A stretch of DNA of 64,000 nt from Kangiella shandongensis (GCF_020005365.1 NZ_JACNML010000011.1:1-64000), one strand, 5' to 3'; positions 26,730 to 35,906 are shown, counted from the first letter of the stretch. The notes: generated from the letters alone by a model not told the origin. Made by a program: numbers and translations.

Positions 26730-29700
26730 TTACTCAAAAAAGAATGGCTTACGCTCTTTTTCCTGTGGTGCAATCTGGTTCATGCTGGCAGCATCATAAA
26801 GCTTACCGTTCAGCATCACCATATTGACCTTGTCCGAGTCACGCAGGTTTTCCAGAGGGTCAGCATCAAGGATAACCAGATCCGCCAGTTTGCCGGCTTT
26901 GATCGAACCGATTTCAGAATCCATGCCCAGCATTTTGGCACCATCAATCGTACCAGCACGAAGGGCTTCCATTGGTGTCATGCCACCTTGACCAAACATC
27001 CACATTTCCCAATGCGAAGCTAAACCTTCACGTTGACCATGGGCACCTAACAAAACACCAACGCCCAGTTCTTGTAGCTCAGCGGCAACGGTCGCGTTAT
27101 TGATGTGGTTGTAGTCCTCGTCTGGCGCTTTAAAGCGACGACGTGAGGCTGGTTCAAGAATATTACGTGGTACAAACTTGCTCAGAAGCGGGTGCTTCCA
27201 GACGTCAGTTTTGTCATACCAGTAACGCTCACCCCAGATACCGCCATAAGCTACGCCAAGCGTTGGTACGTAATCGGTATCGGCCTGACTCCACAGCTGC
27301 TTAACGTCGTCATAGATGTTAGCGACCGGAATCGAGTGCTCGATGGTGGTATGACCGTCGATAATCATGCTCATGTTGTGCATGAATAAAGAGCCACCTT
27401 CAGGCACTACCAGCAAGCCAGTCTCGCGAGCGGCTTGTAACACCTGCTGACGCTGATCACGACGCGGCTGGTTATAACTCTTAACCGAAAATGCACCGGC
27501 CGCTTTCATACGCTCGAGGTGATTGGTGGCGTCGTTCATATCATCAACCTCCGCCGTAATGTAATGATTCGCACCGTACAAAATTGTACCCGTTGAGAAA
27601 ATACGTGGCGCTGTGATTAAGCCGGCTTTCTGCATTTCGCTGGCCGAGAATACTGCTTCGGTATCCGCCGACGGGTTATGCGTCGTCGTCACACCAAAGG
27701 CCAATGAAGCTAACGCGCTCCAGTTGGTTTGCGGCTGAATTTGATCGTTAGCGTAAGAACCGTGCCAGTGAACGTCGACCAGACCCGGGATAATCGTCTT
27801 ACCGCTGACATCGATGGTTTCTGCGTCCGACGGAATCGAAACATCACCGCGCTTACCGACAGCTTTAATGCGGTTATCTTCTATCACAATCACGCCGTCT
27901 TCGATGACCTGTTCGCCTTCCATGGTAACCACCTTCGCGCCGACCAGTGCGGTTAGACCTTCAGGCTTGGCAGCCTTAACCGGCATGGCGATTTTGGTTT
28001 CTTTTGGTTGAGGCGCTTCCGCTTCGTCGTCACTGGCTTGACCGTCATCAGCTAAGAAGTCGAATTTCTCAGACAGTTTTTGTTGATAAAGCGTTGGGCC
28101 AAGTGACCAAGAAAGTTCAGAACCATCTTCAGACCAGGCAAGGTTTGCGCCAGAGAAGGTCGAGAATTTTTTAACTGGCAGGTTACGCGCGTCCGGGCCT
28201 GTAGTAATGGCTTTACCGCTTTTGACAAACGGCGTAACGTAAACTTGATAACGTTGAGTGAACGCCAGCCATTTCTGATCGGGCGATACTGCGAAATCTG
28301 AAATCCAGTTACCCGCATAATGTTCACGCTCTTCGTGACCAGCCAGGTCAGTGCTGATTAACTTACTTTCGTAGGTTTGACCGTGTGGCACTGTTTTGCT
28401 GAAGAAAACGCGATCCGATTCACCAGCGAAGAAAGGATTGGAGCCTGAATCGCTGACTTTTGTCACTTCCTCTTCGTCCAGGTCAACGCTGAAAATTCCC
28501 GTATCTTCGGAGTAGAGAGGGCTCGTAATGTAGCCACCGCTAATCGCCTGATAAACAGCGAAGTCGCCATTCGGGCTGATGCTTGGGTTGGTGTAGTGCC
28601 CCGGTTGTTCCGAAATGACATCACCGCGACCACCGCTGGAAGAAACGATACGAACCGTGCCCAGTTTCTTGTCGTCCCAGGTGGTGTAGATAATGTCGTC
28701 ACCATCCGGTGAGTAGCTTGGGTAAAGCTCGAAATGATCGTCCTGACGCGTTAAGCGTTCTGGCTTACCGTTTGGTAAATCCACCGTATAAATTTTACCA
28801 AGACTCTGGAACACGGCTTGATCACCTTCTGGAGAAACCTGTAACCAGCGCAACATCTTGGCATTAAAACGCTCTTCAAATGCAGGATTGGTTTGCTTAA
28901 TTGCCGCACGTATTTCACGACGATCCTTTACTTCGAAAGGAATCTCCACGACATCTTTCGACTCAATATCGATCTTGTGCAACTTACCCGCAGCCCAGAA
29001 TACGATTTCATCGCTGTCTGGAGTCCATGAAAAATTCGGGTAAACGCCATGGATCGCCCAGGTTTCCTGCATGTCGCGTTCTAAATCTTTATAAATAGGG
29101 AACTCAGCGCCCGACTTACGATCTTTCAGGAATAACGCTGACTTGCCACTAATACGACGTACGAAGGCGATATATTTACCGTCTGGCGAAGGCTCTGGAC
29201 GCACTGCGCCGCCCGGCCCATCGATCCAAGTTTCGATCTCGCCGGTATCGCGATTAATCGCATATACTTCATAAATCTGTTTGGTCGAATCTTTGCTGTA
29301 CTCGAAATATCCGCCCGGAGTTGAGTCGCGCGAATAAAGGACGTATTGACCGTCTGGTGTGAAAGCTGGCTCGCCCAGATCTTTCTGTTCGTTCGGGCGC
29401 TTGTTTAACTGAACGCCACTACCGCCAGACTTGTGATACAACCAGATCTCACCAGCACCCAGCGAGCGCGTACCCGTAAAGTGCTTACGTGCCGCAATGT
29501 AGTCGCCGTCTGGGCTCCATTTAGGATTGTTTAACAGGCGGAAGTTTTCTTTCGTGACCTGAAATTGGTCGCTACCATCCAGATTCATGGTCCAGATATT
29601 ATCGCCGCCACCTTGATCCGAAGTGAAAGCCAACTGCGAACCATCCGGAGAAAAATCAGGCTGCATATCCCATGCCATACTGTTGGTAATATTCGTCGCC

Positions 29701-29939
29701 TTACCGCCAGAGATTGGCATGGTGTAGATATCGCCCAATAAATCGAAGGCAATGGTTTCGCCGTCCGGGCTGACATCAAGGTTCATCCAAGTACCTTCAG
29801 TAACGTTCAATTCGGCAAAGATCGCTTCGCCGGGAGGGTTGTTTACGTCCCACTTAGCCTCTTCTTTCTTCTCCTCAGCCTGCGCCGCGAAGCCCAAAGA
29901 AGCCACCAAAAGGCCGCTTATCATGGAATATTTATGCAT
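26730..29939 (-). CDS. secreted TolB-type beta-propeller / amidohydrolase fusion
   Basis: This exported protein of about 1069 residues has a signal peptide (MHKYSMISGLLVASLGFAAQA). It carries a long run of PD40/WD40-like propeller repeats (DVSPDGETIAFD, DFSPDGSQLAFTSD, KWSPDGDYIAAR, EPSPDGKYIAFVRR and later ones, about 50-640). A C-terminal metal-dependent amidohydrolase domain (about 665-1050) contains the metal-binding HxH in LVDVHWHGSYAND and ends LADLVILDADPLENL. Such fusions are known in marine bacteria and are annotated as amidohydrolases or imidazolonepropionase-like. The substrate, possibly a cyclic peptide or amino-acid derivative, is unknown. Periplasmic location is inferred. Confidence 0.9.
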   Translation of the reverse strand: MHKYSMISGLLVASLGFAAQAEEKKEEAKWDVNNPPGEAIFAELNVTEGTWMNLDVSPDGETIAFDLLGDIYTMPISGGKATNITNSMAWDMQPDFSPDGSQLAFTSDQGGGDNIWTMNLDGSDQFQVTKENFRLLNNPKWSPDGDYIAARKHFTGTRSLGAGEIWLYHKSGGSGVQLNKRPNEQKDLGEPAFTPDGQYVLYSRDSTPGGYFEYSKDSTKQIYEVYAINRDTGEIETWIDGPGGAVRPEPSPDGKYIAFVRRISGKSALFLKDRKSGAEFPIYKDLERDMQETWAIHGVYPNFSWTPDSDEIVFWAAGKLHKIDIESKDVVEIPFEVKDRREIRAAIKQTNPAFEERFNAKMLRWLQVSPEGDQAVFQSLGKIYTVDLPNGKPERLTRQDDHFELYPSYSPDGDDIIYTTWDDKKLGTVRIVSSSGGRGDVISEQPGHYTNPSISPNGDFAVYQAISGGYITSPLYSEDTGIFSVDLDEEEVTKVSDSGSNPFFAGESDRVFFSKTVPHGQTYESKLISTDLAGHEEREHYAGNWISDFAVSPDQKWLAFTQRYQVYVTPFVKSGKAITTGPDARNLPVKKFSTFSGANLAWSEDGSELSWSLGPTLYQQKLSEKFDFLADDGQASDDEAEAPQPKETKIAMPVKAAKPEGLTALVGAKVVTMEGEQVIEDGVIVIEDNRIKAVGKRGDVSIPSDAETIDVSGKTIIPGLVDVHWHGSYANDQIQPQTNWSALASLAFGVTTTHNPSADTEAVFSASEMQKAGLITAPRIFSTGTILYGANHYITAEVDDMNDATNHLERMKAAGAFSVKSYNQPRRDQRQQVLQAARETGLLVVPEGGSLFMHNMSMIIDGHTTIEHSIPVANIYDDVKQLWSQADTDYVPTLGVAYGGIWGERYWYDKTDVWKHPLLSKFVPRNILEPASRRRFKAPDEDYNHINNATVAAELQELGVGVLLGAHGQREGLASHWEMWMFGQGGMTPMEALRAGTIDGAKMLGMDSEIGSIKAGKLADLVILDADPLENLRDSDKVNMVMLNGKLYDAASMNQIAPQEKERKPFFFE

Positions 29940-30144
29940 TGTCACATTCTTATAAAATGGTCCGAACCTAGCAATATAAAGACTTGAAACGGAAAGGGCA
30001 AAGGCTCACTACAGGAAGTATTACGAAAATTGTAAGAAAGTTTGATCAAGTAGTAATTTGTTCCTAAGCGGCAGATTGCGCGTCTATTGACTAAGTCCCA
30101 TTTACGGTACCTCTGTAACATTTTGCGTATTAATAAGATTAGGC

Positions 30145-30185
30145 TTGAAAATTGTTGTCGAGAATACTATTGTTGCGACAACAAT
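30145..30185 (+). promoter_or_regulatory. promoter with overlapping MarR-type operator
   Basis: A sigma-70-like pair, TTGAAA (30145-30150) and TATTGT (30168-30173), has 17-bp spacing. Over its -10 lies the palindrome ATTGTTG-CGA-CAACAAT (30169-30185). ATTGTTGTCG (30151-30160) also mirrors CGACAACAAT (30176-30185). A MarR repressor is encoded two genes downstream, so autoregulation is likely. This is inference from position. Confidence 0.65.
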
Positions 30186-30204
30186 ATTTACTGGAGAGAG
30201 ACAG

Positions 30205-30429
30205 GTGAGTAATAAATCACAGAAAATAGCTTTTGGGCTCTTGATGGCCTTTTTTATGTCAATGGTGATGTCCTTTGTTATGGTTTTGATTAATTCTGGG
30301 TTATCAAAAACCTTCTTATTGCTCTGGGCAAAAAGTTATATTATTGGCTTTGTTGTCGCGATACCAACAGCAATGATTGCCGCGCTGGTATCGCAAAAAA
30401 TAATTGGCAAATTTGATAGGGAGCATTAG
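30205..30429 (+). CDS. DUF2798 family small membrane protein
   Basis: This 74-residue protein starts at GTG 30205 with GGAGAGAG eight bases before; the longer frame from 30145 would cover the operator and is rejected. Two membrane helices (FGLLMAFFMSMVMSFVMVLI and KSYIIGFVVAIPTAMIAALV) followed by a basic tail match DUF2798, a family of small two-helix membrane proteins with no assigned role. It is the first gene of a three-gene unit with an EVE-domain protein and a MarR regulator, possibly a membrane stress or efflux-related component. Confidence 0.8.
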   Translation: MSNKSQKIAFGLLMAFFMSMVMSFVMVLINSGLSKTFLLLWAKSYIIGFVVAIPTAMIAALVSQKIIGKFDREH

Positions 30430-30430
30430 T

Positions 30431-30865
30431 GTGCCGAGATACTGGATAATTACTGCTTGTAGAGAGCACGTGAAGAACGGCGTTGAAGGGGGATTTGCTC
30501 AGGCATGTCATGGTAAGGCGACACCCTTAAATAAAATGAATCAAGGTGATTACGTGATTTATTATTCAAGTAAAGAGTTCTTTGCAGAAAAACAACTATG
30601 CCAGAAATTTACAGCCGTAGGGCAGATCAAGACCGGTGATGTTTATCAATATGCAATGTCAGAAAGTTTCCATCCGTTTAGGATTGGTGTTGAGTTTTTT
30701 AATTCGAGAGATATTCCCATACGTCCGCTGATTAGTCGTCTTGATTTTATTCCAAATAAAACGAGATGGGGCTATCCATTTAGATGGGGTATACTGGAAA
30801 TCAGTGCGCATGATTTTCAAATAATTTCGGAGTGTATGCTCGATGACAAAAAGCGTTACGTTTGA
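30431..30865 (+). CDS. EVE domain-containing protein
   Basis: This 144-residue protein starts at GTG 30431, one base after the DUF2798 stop, with AGGGAG upstream. It is essentially a single EVE domain of the PUA-like fold: PRYWIITACREHVKNGVEGGF, FAQACHGKATPLNKMNQGDYVIYYS and KFTAVGQIKTGDVYQ are characteristic of the UPF0310 group. EVE domains bind modified bases in DNA or RNA, and some occur in restriction or defence systems. It overlaps the MarR gene by 23 bp, so the two are co-translated. The function in this cassette is unknown. Confidence 0.87.
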   Translation: MPRYWIITACREHVKNGVEGGFAQACHGKATPLNKMNQGDYVIYYSSKEFFAEKQLCQKFTAVGQIKTGDVYQYAMSESFHPFRIGVEFFNSRDIPIRPLISRLDFIPNKTRWGYPFRWGILEISAHDFQIISECMLDDKKRYV

Positions 30866-31286
30866 TTTTAATAAGCCTGAGGAAAATTTGGGGTACTTAC
30901 TGTGGCAAACAACGATGCGCTGGCAAAGACTGATGAACCGAGCTTTGGAAGACATTGGTTTAACTCATACGCAGTTTGTAATTTTGGCTGCTTTAGGGTG
31001 GCTGCTAAAGCAGAATGATTATGTGACCCAAAAAGATATCGCCGAACATAGTAATACCGATAGAATGATGGTCTCAAAAATTCTGAGAAAACTACAAGCA
31101 GATGGGTTAGTGATACGTAGAGAGCATGAAAAAGATACTAGGGCGAAAATCGTTGAGATAACGGATGAAGGAATAGAAATTTTACAAAAGGCTATTGCAA
31201 TAAAGACTCAAGCTAATGAAGGGTTCTTTGAGAAAATTGATAATAAAAGTCGTTTTAGAACTGAACTTGAAAATTTAATTAGTTAG
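30843..31286 (+). CDS. MarR family transcriptional regulator
   Basis: This 147-residue winged-helix repressor has a recognition region YVTQKDIAEHSNTDRMMVSKILRKL (about 60-85) followed by the wing DGLVIRREHEKDTRAKIVEITDEG (about 88-110), typical of MarR. It closes the DUF2798-EVE-MarR unit, overlapping the EVE gene. The ATTGTTG palindrome over the unit's promoter is the obvious candidate operator. Ligands of MarR proteins are often phenolics or oxidants; none can be read here. Confidence 0.92.
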   Translation: MTKSVTFDFNKPEENLGYLLWQTTMRWQRLMNRALEDIGLTHTQFVILAALGWLLKQNDYVTQKDIAEHSNTDRMMVSKILRKLQADGLVIRREHEKDTRAKIVEITDEGIEILQKAIAIKTQANEGFFEKIDNKSRFRTELENLIS

Positions 31287-31424
31287 AAAGAATATAGCTT
31301 TGAATAGCAAGTGTTGAGTCTGACCTATGGGTACTCTACTTTCACTTAAGTTAAAGATGAAGTAAATAGTTATCTAGATCGCTTGAGTAACAGTCTAGAT
31401 TGGTTACAGGAATAAGGCGGGGCT

Positions 31425-33389
31425 ATGGATATGAATACAACTCAGCAAGATTCGCTTGGAAAACACTCTTTTAATGTCGCCCGAAAGGGTTGGAAACGAC
31501 TCTGTGTGTTGATGACGTTTGTGCTTATTGGAGCGGCGATTTCGATACCAATGGCTAACGCTGTTTGCACGACACCTCCTGGCGGTGATACGTCGACGGC
31601 TATCTGGGATGCCCACATGAATGAAATAGCGAGCATGGGTGAAATCGAGCCGGTGGATTTTCAGATCGGGGATCAGGAGATTTATCGAGTGCGTAAGCGT
31701 AGCGATAGACGCACCAGAGATAGTGTGCTGGGACATCTGCGAGCGATTGCGCCGCGCATTGAAGAGTTTCAACGTTATTTCCCGACTGCGGCGGAACGAG
31801 AGGAAGCTCTGGAACGAGTCGAGAGCGGAGATGAAGAAGAATTAAAGTATGTACCGACTCCTCCGGATCGTCCTGTTTTACTGGTGGAAAGCGACCTGGA
31901 TCTTCTGGGCAGTACTCTGGCGTTTACAACCTGCGCCGAAAAAGGGGAGATGCATGACTTAAACAGCTTCGTCGAAGTGGATGAGGATGGCGAAGAGATT
32001 CGACGGTCAGTCCCACTGCCAGAGAGCCTGTGTATCGTTGCCGTACGATCGCATACCATCGACAGTGCCGAGGAGATGCGTTTTGTGTTGGCTCACGAGT
32101 GGGTACATACGATGCAGAACGGTTCTTATGATTTTACTGCGAAGCCATTATGGTGGCAGGAGGGCTCTGCGGAATGGGGCGCGCATAAGGTGATTGAAGG
32201 TTCTGATATTCGTGACCATAAGATTGAGCAATTCTATAACCGCCAGCCGGAATGTTCGCTGACTCAACACAGCTATGACGCCCAGCCGTTCTTTTTCTGG
32301 GGTGAACAGGAGTACGGAACCGACTGGGGAATTTCGTTGGGCATGGGCGGGCCAGAATACCTGAAATACCCACGTCGAGCCGCGGAGATTCTACCGCCAG
32401 CGCAATGGCTGGAATGGGCAATAGCTCAGGGCAACCAAAGCATCACCATGCCCGATGGTCGACCATTACCGCACCAGGCGGAATTTGAGCCGATGGACAT
32501 AGTCGGCTCATGTGAGGGTAATATTGAAGGCCCGCCGCTGTCGGTTCAGTTGCGTGAAGTCACCTTTCCAGAAGGTGCTGCATCACCATTAACCATTAAT
32601 CCTAATGGCGCTCAATTGGCTTATCGCTATGTGATAGATCCCAACGGAAGTGGCGAGCCTAGTAAATGGGCGCCTGTTATAGAAACGACTGAGCTGGAAC
32701 CGCCAAGCGGCCCGATGCAGATTGTTGCTATCATGCCTTCTGGCGATGATCTTAACGCGACGCTTTCGCTGGATAATAGCGGGGGCTTAAACTGCGCCTG
32801 CCATATTGGCACTTGGATGGAGCAGGCCACGGCGGATGACGAAGCGGAGGACACCTTTGATGGAGCGCTTGAGGCTCTAGAAAAGTATAGAAGTATGGTA
32901 CCTCCAGAACAGTTGGCAGAGTTAGATAAGGCCAAACAAATGATCCAGTCGTCGGACACCAAGGATCGATTCCGATTTAGAGGAGCTGCAGAGCAGATTT
33001 TCGAGATGGGAGGCGAAGGAGAAGTCACTTACGATAACGATGGCCCGATAGTCACTTTTAAACCTGGCGGTTCGTTCATCATCGAAGACCCTCATACGCT
33101 AACTGACGGTAAAAGTACCGTTAATTACAATACCTATATCCATTCGGGCGACTGGGTGATTGAAGATGGTGTACTAAAAATCGACCTGCAACATTTTACC
33201 TATAAAGGCACAGTTGAAGGCCCCGTTTCAGACGGACCGCAAAACTTTGGTGGCGATAATAAGCATTCGTCCTACGTCGGCGGTGGTGGCCAATGGGTGG
33301 TGTCTTGCGAAGATAGCGGCGTAACCCTTATCCCAGCTGATGAAAGAGAACGCGGCCCGGGGAAGGATGCGGTTTTAATAGCGCGTTAG
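31425..33389 (+). CDS. secreted putative gluzincin-type metallopeptidase, otherwise unknown
   Basis: This 654-residue protein has a basic N-terminus and a signal-like helix (LCVLMTFVLIGAAISIPMANA). A zinc motif FVLAHEWVHTMQNG (about residues 224-237) is followed 15-20 residues later by WWQEGSAEWGAHKV, the HExxH plus EGxAE layout of gluzincin (peptidase MA-like) metallopeptidases. The middle and C-terminal parts (about 350-654) are not recognised. Six or more cysteines suggest disulfides in the periplasm or outside the cell. It is a single gene between AT-rich flanks. Peptidase activity is inferred from the motif alone. Confidence 0.65.
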   Translation: MDMNTTQQDSLGKHSFNVARKGWKRLCVLMTFVLIGAAISIPMANAVCTTPPGGDTSTAIWDAHMNEIASMGEIEPVDFQIGDQEIYRVRKRSDRRTRDSVLGHLRAIAPRIEEFQRYFPTAAEREEALERVESGDEEELKYVPTPPDRPVLLVESDLDLLGSTLAFTTCAEKGEMHDLNSFVEVDEDGEEIRRSVPLPESLCIVAVRSHTIDSAEEMRFVLAHEWVHTMQNGSYDFTAKPLWWQEGSAEWGAHKVIEGSDIRDHKIEQFYNRQPECSLTQHSYDAQPFFFWGEQEYGTDWGISLGMGGPEYLKYPRRAAEILPPAQWLEWAIAQGNQSITMPDGRPLPHQAEFEPMDIVGSCEGNIEGPPLSVQLREVTFPEGAASPLTINPNGAQLAYRYVIDPNGSGEPSKWAPVIETTELEPPSGPMQIVAIMPSGDDLNATLSLDNSGGLNCACHIGTWMEQATADDEAEDTFDGALEALEKYRSMVPPEQLAELDKAKQMIQSSDTKDRFRFRGAAEQIFEMGGEGEVTYDNDGPIVTFKPGGSFIIEDPHTLTDGKSTVNYNTYIHSGDWVIEDGVLKIDLQHFTYKGTVEGPVSDGPQNFGGDNKHSSYVGGGGQWVVSCEDSGVTLIPADERERGPGKDAVLIAR

Positions 33390-33398
33390 GGAATTAAA

Positions 33399-33431
33399 AG
33401 TAGGGAGTAAGGTGCGTCTTGACGCACCCTA
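33399..33431. repeat. extragenic palindrome (REP-like)
   Basis: GGTGCGTC (33411-33418) and GACGCACC (33421-33428) form an 8-bp stem with a 2-base loop, flanked by TAGGG and CCTA. There is no U-run, so it is not a clean terminator. Palindromes of this GTGCGTC/GACGCAC kind recur between genes in many proteobacteria. Other copies are not visible in this window. Confidence 0.45.
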
Positions 33432-33523
33432 CAGCGCTACCAGTGATTAGCTAATACTGAATAACTCGTAGTTTGTCGGCATAACCGTTAAACTAGTGGC
33501 CTATTGCACTGATAAAGCCTTTG

Positions 33524-34909
33524 ATGACCTTTTCTAACCTTAATTTGATCCAACCTCTTCTCGATGCCTTGCACAAGAGCGGCTACGAAAAACCTTCCCC
33601 AATCCAGCAGAAAGCTATTCCGTTAATCCTAAAAGGTGAGGATATTATGGCGGCTGCGCAGACGGGGACGGGTAAAACCGCGGGCTTTGCGCTTCCGATG
33701 TTGCAGAGACTGTCCGAAGGGAAAAGGCCTGCGGGGAATGCAGCGCGGAGCTTGATTCTAGCGCCGACGCGAGAACTGGCGGAGCAGGTTCATCAGAGCG
33801 TACAGAAATATGCCGCTAACTTATCGCTGAAATCCGTGGTGGTGTACGGTGGCGTGAAAATCAATCCACAGATGCTGAAACTACGAAAAGGTACGGACGT
33901 ACTGGTGGCGACGCCGGGGCGATTACTGGATCTGATGGAAAAGAATGCCGTGCGTTTTGATGATCTGGAGCTTCTAGTCCTGGACGAAGCGGATCGAATG
34001 CTCGATATGGGCTTTTTACCGAGCATTAAACGTATTGTCGGAAAACTACCTAAACAGCGCCAAACGCTGCTTTTTTCTGCAACCTTCTCAGAGTCGATTA
34101 AAAAATTAAGTCAGCAGTTCCTAAACAATCCAAAACTGATTGAAACGGAAACGACCAATACCACCGCGTCAACGGTAAAACAGTGGATTCACCCGGTCGA
34201 TAAAAAACAGAAAGCGGCGTTACTGAGTTACCTCATCGAAGATCACCGCTGGCATCAGCTGCTGGTATTCGTCAGAACGCGCCGAGGCGCAAACAGATTA
34301 AGCCTTGCTCTCGAAAAGCGTGGAATAAAAGCGACCTCGATTCATGGCGGTAAAAGCCAAAACGCGCGTAACCGTGCGTTACAGGAATTTAAATCGGGCA
34401 AGGTACATGCCTTAGTCGCGACCGACGTCGCCGCACGCGGACTCGATATCGACCAGATGCCAGTGGTAGTGAACTATGACCTGCCGAATGTAGCCGAAGA
34501 TTATGTCCATCGAATTGGCCGTACCGGTCGAGCGGGAGAAAAAGGCACCGCAATATCATTAGTCAGCGCCGATGAAGTAGATGATCTAAAAGCGATCCAG
34601 AACCTGATCCAAAAACAATTAGAGCGACGAATTGTCGACGACTTCGAACCGATTCATTCCGTTCCAGAAACGGATCTAAAAGCCGCAAAGAAAAAGAAGC
34701 CCCACAAAAAGAAACTAGCCAAAGCAAAGCTGAAAGAATCAGGCAAAAAATCAGGCGGTAATCAAGATAAAGGAAGCCAACCGAAAAGAGGAAAAAACGG
34801 CTATAAAGGCAAGTCAGCGAATAAAGGAAAAGAAGCTAATAAAAGAAAACAGGGTAAGAAGAAGTCGGTCAATAAGAGTATGAGTAAAGGTCGTAATAAA
34901 AGGAGTTAA
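33524..34909 (+). CDS. rhlE: DEAD-box ATP-dependent RNA helicase RhlE-like
   Basis: This 461-residue helicase carries the Q motif (YEKPSPIQQKAIP), Walker A AQTGTGKT (45-52), PTRELAEQ, LDEADRMLDMG (about 153), FSATF, VATDVAARGLDID and HRIGRTGRAG, the full DEAD-box set. It ends in about 85 residues dominated by lysine and glycine (KKKKPHKKKLAKAKL and following), a nonspecific RNA-binding tail like that of RhlE. The family remodels RNA during ribosome assembly and decay. The ATG at 33524 is used; the TTG three bases earlier is unlikely. Confidence 0.93.
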   Translation: MTFSNLNLIQPLLDALHKSGYEKPSPIQQKAIPLILKGEDIMAAAQTGTGKTAGFALPMLQRLSEGKRPAGNAARSLILAPTRELAEQVHQSVQKYAANLSLKSVVVYGGVKINPQMLKLRKGTDVLVATPGRLLDLMEKNAVRFDDLELLVLDEADRMLDMGFLPSIKRIVGKLPKQRQTLLFSATFSESIKKLSQQFLNNPKLIETETTNTTASTVKQWIHPVDKKQKAALLSYLIEDHRWHQLLVFVRTRRGANRLSLALEKRGIKATSIHGGKSQNARNRALQEFKSGKVHALVATDVAARGLDIDQMPVVVNYDLPNVAEDYVHRIGRTGRAGEKGTAISLVSADEVDDLKAIQNLIQKQLERRIVDDFEPIHSVPETDLKAAKKKKPHKKKLAKAKLKESGKKSGGNQDKGSQPKRGKNGYKGKSANKGKEANKRKQGKKKSVNKSMSKGRNKRS

Positions 34910-35128
34910 ACCTTGAATGAACTATGTTCCTTTTAGGCACGCGCTTTCTTTGGTGCATTAATTAGAACTCAATAAATATGTGTTGCATATAGTTAAATAA
35001 ACCATAAAATAAATATCAGGCTTCTGGCGGCCCCTCTTTTACTCGTTGTTTTTGTCACTAAATGTCTAGTGTGCAGGACTCTGACGAGAAACAGGCTTTA
35101 ACCTGTTATAATTTTGGAGGACGTAGCT

Positions 35129-35236
35129 ATGGGTTGCAAAACTACTAAACGCACTGTGCGTACTAGTAAAAAGCCCGGCCCAAAAACTGTTCGTGTGAAA
35201 CCACACAAACGGTCAAAGCCGAGCAAATGCAAGTAA
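35129..35236 (+). CDS. small basic cysteine-containing protein, unknown
   Basis: A 35-codon frame starts MGCKTTKRTVRTSKKPGP and ends KRSKPSKCK. The ATG at 35129 has a strong GGAGG eight bases before it. Fourteen of 35 residues are Lys or Arg, with one Cys near each end, two prolines in KPGPK, and no acidic residue. The clean ribosome site in an otherwise gene-free 400-bp gap argues for real translation. Nucleic-acid binding or a membrane-active role are both conceivable. I do not recognise a family. Confidence 0.6.
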   Translation: MGCKTTKRTVRTSKKPGPKTVRVKPHKRSKPSKCK

Positions 35237-35306
35237 TCTAGTGTAAATAGGCACCAGAAGCCGCTTTGTACCAATAAAAATTTGTAACTAGCATAAAATA
35301 GTTTAC

Positions 35307-35906
35307 TTAGTCACTTCTGATTTTTCCTTGTTTTGTTAAGGCTGTTAATAGGGCACGAAAAGCTCTTATGCACCTAAGATGGTTTTCTGGATGATACTCA
35401 TTTTCATACTCGCGCCTCTCAAGTTGGAAAAGGTGCATTCTATTTCTGGTGTCCCAAAGCCAATCAAGTTCAACTTTAAGATCATCATTTATAATAGAAT
35501 TCTCAAGCAGGTATGTCGTTCGTCTTTTATAATTCTGGCCGCAGATGGTTTTTAGATATTCTTTGGTCGTGCTTTCTGTAACGCTTGCAACTAGGAAAAT
35601 GAATAGCTTATGCAGCATGTCTCTGGCTGTTCCAGACAAATCCGTTCGAACAATAAGCCAGATTATAGTGTCTGATAGAATTAATGTATAAGCTAGATTT
35701 GATTTTAACTCGGGGCAGTCAATAAAAGGGAATCTATTACGTTGATATTGCGCTGTGCGAATAAAACCTCTTGGAAATCTTATTTGTGCTTCTGGAAGGT
35801 CAGCTATAGTCTTCCCCTTTGCCACGCAATAGTCATTAATTTCCTGGATTAATTGCCCTGCCATCGAAACTGCTTTTTGCAAATCATTTTCGTCTTTAAT
35901 ATTCAT
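35307..35906 (-). CDS. hypothetical protein, possibly HEPN-like helical fold
   Basis: This 199-residue, mostly helical cytoplasmic protein is visibly AT-rich compared with the neighbouring housekeeping genes. The C-terminal segment LDWLWDTRNRMHLFQLE resembles the RN...H helix of HEPN-type proteins, but the spacing (RNRMH) does not fit the active Rx4-6H RNase motif. No signal peptide or membrane segment is clear, although ILSDTIIWLIV is hydrophobic. It and the next gene share strand and composition and look acquired. No function can be assigned. Confidence 0.6.
   Translation of the reverse strand: MNIKDENDLQKAVSMAGQLIQEINDYCVAKGKTIADLPEAQIRFPRGFIRTAQYQRNRFPFIDCPELKSNLAYTLILSDTIIWLIVRTDLSGTARDMLHKLFIFLVASVTESTTKEYLKTICGQNYKRRTTYLLENSIINDDLKVELDWLWDTRNRMHLFQLERREYENEYHPENHLRCIRAFRALLTALTKQGKIRSD

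Noticed and set aside
35307-35906. Active HEPN RNase toxin
   Set aside because: The RN-H segment has only three residues between Arg and His, not the Rx4-6H of active HEPN RNases. Kept only as a fold-level hint.
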